From Ilex aquifolium (lineage: Eukaryota > Streptophyta > Magnoliopsida > Aquifoliales > Aquifoliaceae), in assembly GCA_951799425.1 (NCBI GenBank), contig OX637395.1:1508501-1572500 (forward strand): a stretch of 64,000 nt of DNA, in the 5' to 3' direction. The notes under the pieces were generated by a model. It was not told the DNA's origin, did not search any database, and worked only from the letters and a program-made list of their open reading frames with translations. The position numbers and the translations under genes are program-made. Shown here piece by piece: positions 57,058 through 64,000 of the stretch (the first letter of the stretch is position 1; the number at the start of each line of letters is the position of its first letter).

Positions 57058-57732
57058 GTATAACTTCATTTGGTGATTGAGTAAAACTAATTTAATTTGG
57101 TTCATTATCTTATGTCTAGGTTTTGCATTCAATATAGGTTTGTAGGTGTAAATGGTACCATTCCATGAAAGAAATGAGTCAAAGCTATTGGTGTTGAAAG
57201 AGATTGGGTCGCATTATTTTGTTGTTATTCGTTTACTTTTTAAATTTGTGGTCTCTAATATATTATAGGCATTTGTTGTATGATTCATGGGGTCTTATCC
57301 TTCAAGAAAATTCTGCCCAAAGTTTTTTGTTTGTTAGGCCTAGCAACCTTTTCCTGATGGTCATTTTTCTTAATTATTAATTTTTTTTTGTTAGAAAATA
57401 ATTTTAGGCATAGGCATTAACTAAAAAAAAAATTCAAGAAGTGATTGTTGATTTTTCGTATTAATGTGTATTGATTGGAGTTACAGTTTTTTTTGGTGGA
57501 AAACTTGAATGTTGTTCATTGATATTGTTAGGTTTAAACATGTTTTTTTATTGCACAGTACCTTCAGACACGGGTAATAACTAGTATTCAATACTTTAAG
57601 GACTAAAATAATGTAATTGAAATATTATAGACCAAAATGAGACAAACTCTATACTTTTAAGGTCTCCGGTGCAATTAATCATTAATATTAATAATACTAA
57701 TATTCCATGATACCCTACACTTCTCAGCAGTC

Positions 57733-57739
57733 TATAAAA
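57733..57739 (+). promoter_or_regulatory. ORC5: TATA box of ORC5
   Basis: TATAAAA, placing the expected transcription start near 57765. The leader then begins just after the E2F motif. Confidence 0.55.
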
Positions 57740-57745
57740 TCTTCA

Positions 57746-57757
57746 TTTGGCGGGAAA
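57746..57757 (+). promoter_or_regulatory. ORC5: E2F binding motif at ORC5
   Basis: TTTGGCGGGAAA, a perfect canonical E2F site, 7 bp downstream of the TATA box. E2F factors switch on replication genes at G1/S in plants, and origin-recognition genes are known E2F targets, so the site fits the gene. The position between TATA and start is unusual but compatible with E2F sites close to the start. Confidence 0.7.
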
Positions 57758-57764
57758 TTTATGT

Positions 57765-59933
57765 CAGTGTCCTCTCTCAATTTTCCGGGACTCCAATTCG
57801 GCCGTCCGATTTGTTACGCACCCATGAATGGCGATTAGGGTTTTCTTCTCCTCCTATTCTTCGCCTCTCGTCTCCTCCAAGGTTTGTATCTCAGATCTAC
57901 ATCCGTTTCAAAGATCTCGCTTGCTCAAAACTTTCCATCCACACACACACGCAAAGACACGTAAATTAGTAAAAATTTGGCCTTCTAGGATTTCTTTCTG
58001 TTTGCATCCGAAGCTCTCTGCGTCATATCCCTCTCTCTCTCTCTCTCTCTCTGCGACACATCTCTCGCATCAAACTATTGAGATCACCAAGGCAAGTCCT
58101 TAGCTCCAATCGCATAGATCTAGGGTTTTGTACTTTTGTTCAATTTATATGTATCGTGTTTCTCTATATGTGCGATTTGTCTCTTTCATCACCAAACCCT
58201 TAGCTACTTCGCATATATCTAGGTTTCATCTAATTGTTTTCACATATATTTGCTGTGTTGATTATACCCATTTTGTTTCCGCATACATCTCTGTTGCCTC
58301 GGTTGTTTTTTGGATTGATTCTAATTTTTTTTATGGCTTCTTATAAATTTTTTTATGGCTTGTTCGTGTATGTGTGAATTTGGGTCTTTGGCTATAAGCA
58401 ATACCAACCTGATCAAATAACATAATTATGACAGTAACTCAATGGTTTCAGTACCTCATAGGCTCATACAAATCGTGGGTGTTTCCTGTGCAAAATTGAG
58501 TGTTCCTATATCACATATGAATTACATATCATCTGAATGATTTTGTTTTGGGAACCTGTATGGGAATTAAGTTGAAATAGTTTGGACTTATTGTGTATGG
58601 GACCTGGAGTTATGCTCTTTGGTCAAGAAACTTAATAGTGATTTGGTCGAAAAACCTTAATATGCAACTAATTATTTATTTTTAATGTGGCTTTGATCTT
58701 GTATGGTTGTAGATGGCAAATGTGAATGTAACAAATGTGTTTGATGGGCGGTAAGGTAAGGGCAGGGTACCACGAGAAAAAATTACAAGTGGTGGTTCGT
58801 CGTTGACTTATGGTGAGAATATGGGTGACTTGGTGGCTACAACTGATCCACATAAAGAATTGTTGCTTATTTAATGCAGATTTTGTATTCGTAGGACTAT
58901 GGATTATGAGATGTTCAAATGGATTAGTATGTTGTATGTTTATAAACTATGGGATATATTTGTATTATTGTAGTTTGACAAACTATAGGATGATTTTTGT
59001 GAATAATGCTTCAATTCTTTGAGTGTATGATATAAACAAACTGTTCATAACATCATTAGAAGTGATTACCACATGAGTTTTTTGTTTCTATTTTCATATG
59101 ATTCTCACAACAGGAACAACAACCAAACAAGTTTTTTGTTTCTGTTTTTTGCCAAAAATAAACCAAAACTGTTACTGGTTTCAGTTTTTTTAAAACTAAA
59201 AACCTTAAACGTTTCCAAAGATCACCGTAGTTTTTATTTGGGACAGTTTGGAATGTACTCGTGTTGTTTTATGTGCACTTAGATTACTTCCGTTAATGCA
59301 TGGTGAGTTGATTTCATATAATTGGATTTGTAGTTGGGAAAGCCTAGCTGCATAGGTGGGTAATGAAGCTCGCGGTTCAATGCAACTTCGTCTCTCACTT
59401 CTCGGTTGACTTTTTGGTGACTTTCCCTATCAGGTGCATGTCAATCTCTACCTTCTTTGTTTTTATCTAATTTAAAGGGTTACTGTTTAGATTTTCATGT
59501 GCATACTACCAGACTGTTTTGTTTGCCTAGTTTTTCGCATTTTTAGGGTGAAACTTTAACTTTCCCAAATTCAGTTACTGTTTCAATCACATTTTTTTTT
59601 TGTTGTGTTCAATGTGGTAAATTTGCTTGATTAGATGCTTTGAAGCTTTGTTTCTATACTGGGGGCTTTCTGAACTGATCAGAATTTTCGCACATCGTGA
59701 ACGTGTGAACAAATGGGTACAAGGTTTCATGGGTATTCTTTGCTTAAATGTGCATATATGTGTGTATATATATAGATATTGAAACTGGTCTTTTAAATTT
59801 TTGTTCTATTGACTACGGTACATGTTGTCATAATAGTGCAAATTTGTTTAATCTGGCATGTTTCAAGCTTTGTTTCTAAGTTGTTTTTCTCTTAATTGAC
59901 CAGGCATTTTGCAATTTGTGTACTTTGAAAGAC
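57765..59933 (+). other. ORC5: ORC5 5' leader: first exon, 2-kb leader intron, short second piece
   Basis: Proposed first exon is about 57765-57881, with donor AAG|GTTTGT at 57882. The acceptor is CAG at 59901-59903 and the leader resumes at 59904. The first exon has a 5-codon uORF (57824-57838) and a second ATG at 57828 with an open frame of 18 codons to the donor. That frame continues across the junction into ORC5 without a stop. The intron 57882-59903 holds a CT tract (58031-58052) and nothing else recognised. Other donors in the first 400 bp cannot be excluded. Confidence 0.5.
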
Positions 59934-62448
59934 ATGGGTGAAGAAGAAAGTCCACAAATTACCAGAAGAACCACAAGAGCATCCTCTTCCAACCCCAATT
60001 TGAACAATGCAGCTGAAACAGTACATCATAATTGCAATTCCCAACCTCTAACACACAATGACCTCGTGTATGGAGATGAACCCATAAGCTTTGATGATTT
60101 GATTTGTAGTTTTCCTGGTAGGCGAATTCAAATCCTTGAATTACTGCAGCTCTTGGGTCCCTTGAATTCTCCAATGATTCCTTTATTTATTTACGGAGGG
60201 GCATCCAGAGGGAAAACAAGCACAGTTCTTCAGATTTTCAGACACCTGAATCGACCATTTGTGTATTCGAGTTGTCTTACCTGTTACAGTCCTCGAATAT
60301 TATTCGAGTCTATCTTGAACCAACTCTTGCTTCATAGGAAACATGTAGGCAATGGTTATTCAAGTGCAAAGCGCTGTGAAAGGCCTTCTGAATTTGTTAA
60401 TTTATTAAGGGAAGCATTGGGAAATATTATTAATAGTCTGAAGGGGAATATGGGAAAATCTAACTCAAAGAAGCTGGTGGGACAAGCAAAAGGGCAGATG
60501 ATCTATTTGATATTCGATAATTTGGAGCTTGTTCGGGACTGGGAAAAGAGTTCTAATATATTGCCTTTTCTGTTTATGCTCTATGATATTATGAAGATGC
60601 CTGAGGTAGGTCTCATTTTTATTAGTAACACCTCGCCAGACACATTTTACTTCGACACAGGGTATACAGAGCCCGTCCCTCTTTATTTTCCTGAATACAC
60701 AGAAGATGATCTTCGCCAAATCTTGATGAGAAATCAATGCAACCCAAAACTTTATTCCTCTTTTCTCGAGTATGGATAACGACTTACTATTCTCGCTGCT
60801 GCCATCAAATTCTTTTTTCATAAGGTTCAATTGATGAATATATTAATTTGGGTTTCTTGTTAAAACAGTGTGCTACTGAGGCCTTTCTCTCGAATTACAA
60901 GACGTGTTGATGAATTATCTACTGCCTTTCCAGCATTATATAAAAAATATTGTGAACCGTTGAGTGACTTGGGCATTGTTCCTAATGAAAAAATGAAAAG
61001 AATGTTGTTTAGTCATCTTCAGCCACATATTGCGCCTTCCCTGAATGAGATTTTTAGGGTTGAAGCTGGACATAACAAGGACAAAGCCAAGGGAAAGGGC
61101 AATGCAAGGAAATCGGGAGTTTCTGAAGCCTCTGATGAGATAGAGTTTCATATGTCCACTTCTGCAAAGTATCTTCTTATATCTGCATTCCTTGCTTCGA
61201 GAAACCCTGCTACTCTTGATGCCTCTCTGTTTGATTCTACTGGGGGTTCTGATAATCGAAAAAGAAAGAGGAAGTAAAGTGCTTTATCAAATTGATGTCA
61301 AACATGTATAATGCTATTGTTGTTTTGCAGGAAGAATAAGTAATGTGCTAGTTGTTTCAGCTTGAATTGCTTTTCAGAAAAATTTGCTATAAGAAGGTTT
61401 AATTTGCAAGAAAACAGCATCTACTCCCTAATCTCCTTTTGTGCTTGTTCTTATTGAATGCAAAATTTTCAACAATTATGGGAAAAGTTTCTCCAGGAAA
61501 TCTGGTTGGAGATTATTTCAGTATTCTATTTTGGAATTGAGATAAACATATGCTCTGCAGCAAGTTTTGTTTTTGTGTTACCTCAACCAATTAATGAAGC
61601 TACTACTCATGTCATATTGCTGAACGAGGAATGCAGTATAAGATTTATGTTCTTTTTATGGCTGAAATAGTATCCCCCAAATGAGTCCTAATAGTGCCAT
61701 TAAAGAGCTTATGATATTTGCTACAACTGTCTTTAGTTGCTTTTTTGTACATATGGGCATGCAACTAGATGTAATGCTCTTTTTGATGATTACTTTTACC
61801 CTTAAACCGTTGTAGGCATTTTCCAGGATACTTATTAAATATTGTTTCATGTTTCTAATATTGCTTTCAGCATTGTTAATGTATCATCTACATGGAATTT
61901 CATGCCCCACTGCGACGTAATTTTATTTCTCTATTGATGTCTTCCTGCTCAGGAGCTCTGTAAAATCGGTGGAGCAGAAGGAAACTGCAGAACAAGAGTT
62001 ACTAATGAAAGGACCTGGAACATTCCCATTGGAAAGGTTATTAGCCATATATCAGTGTCTCACATCTGTTGAAGAGTGTTCGTTTGATGAAGAACAGGGA
62101 ACTGATGGCTTAGGATGTGAAAATGGAGATAGTGGATTGATGTCCGACATTCTTTTGCAACTATCCAGTCTCTGCAGCGCTAATTTTATGAGCAAAGGAG
62201 GAAGTTGTCCATTGGAGGGCTCAACTCGGTACCGATGTACAGTGAGTGAAGATATGGCTTTGAAGGTAACATTCTAAATCTCCAATTTTGAAGTTCTACA
62301 ATATTTGTTGTGGTGGTGATAAAATCAATTTTCACCTATTTTCTTAATTTCTTGTTTCTAAACTGATGGTCACTGGCCGTTTTGAAATGTCCACTAGGTA
62401 GCAAGGAGCCTAAAGTTTCCTTTGTCAAAGTACTTGTATAGGAGATAA
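59934..62448 (+). CDS. ORC5: Origin recognition complex subunit 5
   Basis: AAA+ subunit of the origin recognition complex, which marks replication origins and loads MCM helicase in the nucleus. Exons are 59934-60769, 60869-61273, 61953-62265 and 62398-62448, giving 534 codons, the same length as Arabidopsis ORC5. All introns are GT-AG and the phases agree (GA|T, AA|G). Walker A is GGASRGKT at 88-95; Arabidopsis has GGASTGKT. Walker B region is MIYLIFDNLELV, about 189-200. LLRPFSRITRRVDELSTAF and KGPGTFPLERLLAIYQC are strongly conserved, and the C-terminus is FPLSKYLYRR. The N-terminal 40 residues are low-complexity and variable. The start at MGEEES fits the Arabidopsis MGKEE start. Upstream lie a TATA box, an E2F motif and a leader intron. 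Identity is very firm. Confidence 0.96.
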
Positions 62449-64000
62449 TATGCCATGCGAGAGCCTTCTCATTTTCTTCAAATTTTTCTTACATTTCCCA
62501 AAGGGAATTTCGAGAAGGGAAATATGATATTGCCTACACTTCAAAGTCAATCAACAGTTAGTTTGGTGAACCATGGAAGGTGCTGGGAAAGAACAACGGC
62601 CATGTTGATTCCTGTCTTCTCAGTATTTGGTGGATGGTCGGCATTGTACTTGCTGCCAACTGGGTTCCTTCCGTTATTTATTTAATTGATTAGGGCTCGA
62701 AAAATCATGTTTGTATTGTGATTGAGATTTTGAATGCTAAATGTTTGGAATTTTTTTATTGATGAAATTTTCTGCAATTGCAGCCATTTGCCAAAATTAT
62801 GGTGAAATTTGGAGCAAGATTGCTTAGAAGATGCAGTAATGAAACTTCTGTACTATGTCCTCTCATTAGCATGGTGCATTTAAAAATGATCTTGCTGTGT
62901 TATTGTTTGCATTTGATATGGTTTCTTATATGAGTTGTTTACAGTTTGCCCTTGTCATAGTCCTGTGTATTTTTTCTGGGATGTGCTTTCTACTTCTGTA
63001 CTCTGCTTCCTTAACCCATGTGATAACAGGTGTGTTGTTGAGTTTCCACAGACTAAACTTGGTGGTACTTTGTAGACTAATCATTTTGAGGACTTGCAAG
63101 GATATTTTCTTATCCGTGAACAGGCATGTCCTGCAAAACAACCAAAAACTAAAAATCTCCATGAACAGGATGCATTGGCTGAAAACTCTCATACTCAACC
63201 TGCAATTAATGGATTCCCTATGCCTATTCTAATATCAACATGTTTGATTACCCATGTAGGATTCCTAAAATTCAAACCCATTTCGGCATTTCTACTTTGC
63301 CGAAGATATTTGGTTGGTTAGAAGGCAGATCTCCCTAGAAATATCTTGATTGAAATAATAAAATTGAGCATGATGCCATTATCATATCTTTCCATATCTA
63401 ACTTTGTGCAGCAGTTTTGTTAGCAATATTTCATATAGCTAATATAATTTCCAAGGCATTTAAGTTCAATTTTACTAAATTTAACTCATTACTCTATCTC
63501 TACATAGAGGTGGTGCAATTTTTGTGTACCTACTGATTAACATGAACAGAGTATCAAACTACTCCTTCTGTAACACCAGGACATTAACTTTGATTTGGTT
63601 TGTTATTGATATGGCTATTAGTTGGCATTATGCAGGACATGATATTAGGCGCTCAGAAGACTGAGGCGGCAAAAGGTAGAGTGTGTAGAACATCCATGAA
63701 TATAAGTTCTTGACATATTCTGGCTTTTATTGCTGAATCGTGATTTTTGGCTGTTTTGCATTGGTGATAGACTGTTTTGAAATCATTTGGGAAAGATGGC
63801 TCAAATGCTATATGGTCCCTCTGCAGCTGGCTAGTCTTCCTATTATCCAGGGGCAAGTTTGCTTACACCGTTTTAGAGAGTGTGTTCTGCAATATTCAGA
63901 GCTATGCTGGTTAGTAATTTATAGTTTTTAAATCATGGTATACTAGATGTATTCCAGGGCAAAAACTATGGTCAAATTAATTTTAAATGTTTTTTCTCCC
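62449..64000 (+). other. Region 3' of ORC5 to the window end
   Basis: No gene was recognised. Three splice-like pieces are visible: about 62784 (after TTGCAG, PFAKIMVKFGARLLRRC), 63124 (after GTGAACAG, ACPAKQPKTKNLHEQDALAE) and 63635 (after TATGCAG, DMILGAQKTEAAK before GGTAGAG). None matches a family I know, and they may be non-coding sequence of the ORC5 3' side or exons of a gene continuing to the right. Confidence 0.3.

Noticed and set aside
62784-63680. Further ORC5 exons
   Set aside because: ORC5 already ends with its conserved C-terminus at 62448; the later splice-like pieces show no family similarity.
1-64000. CRISPR array, operon, ribosomal RNA genes or organelle insertion
   Set aside because: No regular spacer-repeat pattern, no co-directional short-spaced genes, and no rRNA or organelle gene content seen. 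The genome is nuclear and eukaryotic.

Overview
The window is nuclear DNA of a flowering plant, probably a eudicot. Its genes are rich in introns, the spacers are AT-rich with many CT and AT microsatellites, and it carries an intron-bearing plant tRNA-Tyr, plant SINEs and MITEs. Gene identities come from reading conserved protein families by eye; no database was searched. Every exon boundary was chosen so that reading frame and splice sites agree.

Layout. 393-2205 (+): last three exons of a UBC4/5/6-type ubiquitin-conjugating enzyme, whose 5' part lies left of the window. 2206-4723: spacer with an 88-bp tandem duplication and a tRNA-derived SINE with target-site duplications. 4724-17669 (-): a complete BRAHMA (BRM) SWI/SNF ATPase, 14 exons, 2253 codons, with one intron that needs a GC donor. 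19660-19748 (-): tRNA-Tyr(GTA) with a 16-nt intron. 21536-26818 (-): a complete mitochondrial cyanoalanine synthase/cysteine synthase, 10 exons, 372 codons. 26819-40438: about 13.6 kb of transposon debris. It holds a 978-bp long-inverted-repeat element, hAT-type MITEs with 8-bp target duplications, copies of an unnamed SINE family and an old 1-kb segmental duplication. 42033-43589 (+): an intronless CYP96-type P450, 518 codons. 44919-47206 (+): a small MESD-like ER protein ending in KDEL. 47207-57700: a second transposon-rich stretch with a broken PEX11A copy and a few orphan exon-like pieces. 57730-62448 (+): ORC5, 534 codons, preceded by a TATA box, an E2F motif and a long 5' leader intron.

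The genes share no pathway and show no operon-like or cluster logic. BRM remodels chromatin, ORC5 licenses replication, UBC feeds ubiquitination, the cyanoalanine synthase detoxifies cyanide, CYP96 works on wax or other aliphatic substrates, and the MESD-like protein is probably an ER folding factor.

The points most worth a second look are: a recurrent MITE family with 8-bp target duplications, one copy of which carries a snRNA-type upstream element plus TATA at Pol II spacing; an undescribed SINE family with at least seven copies; the long foldback element; the E2F site at ORC5; and the GC-AG intron in BRM. I saw no clearly new biochemical system.
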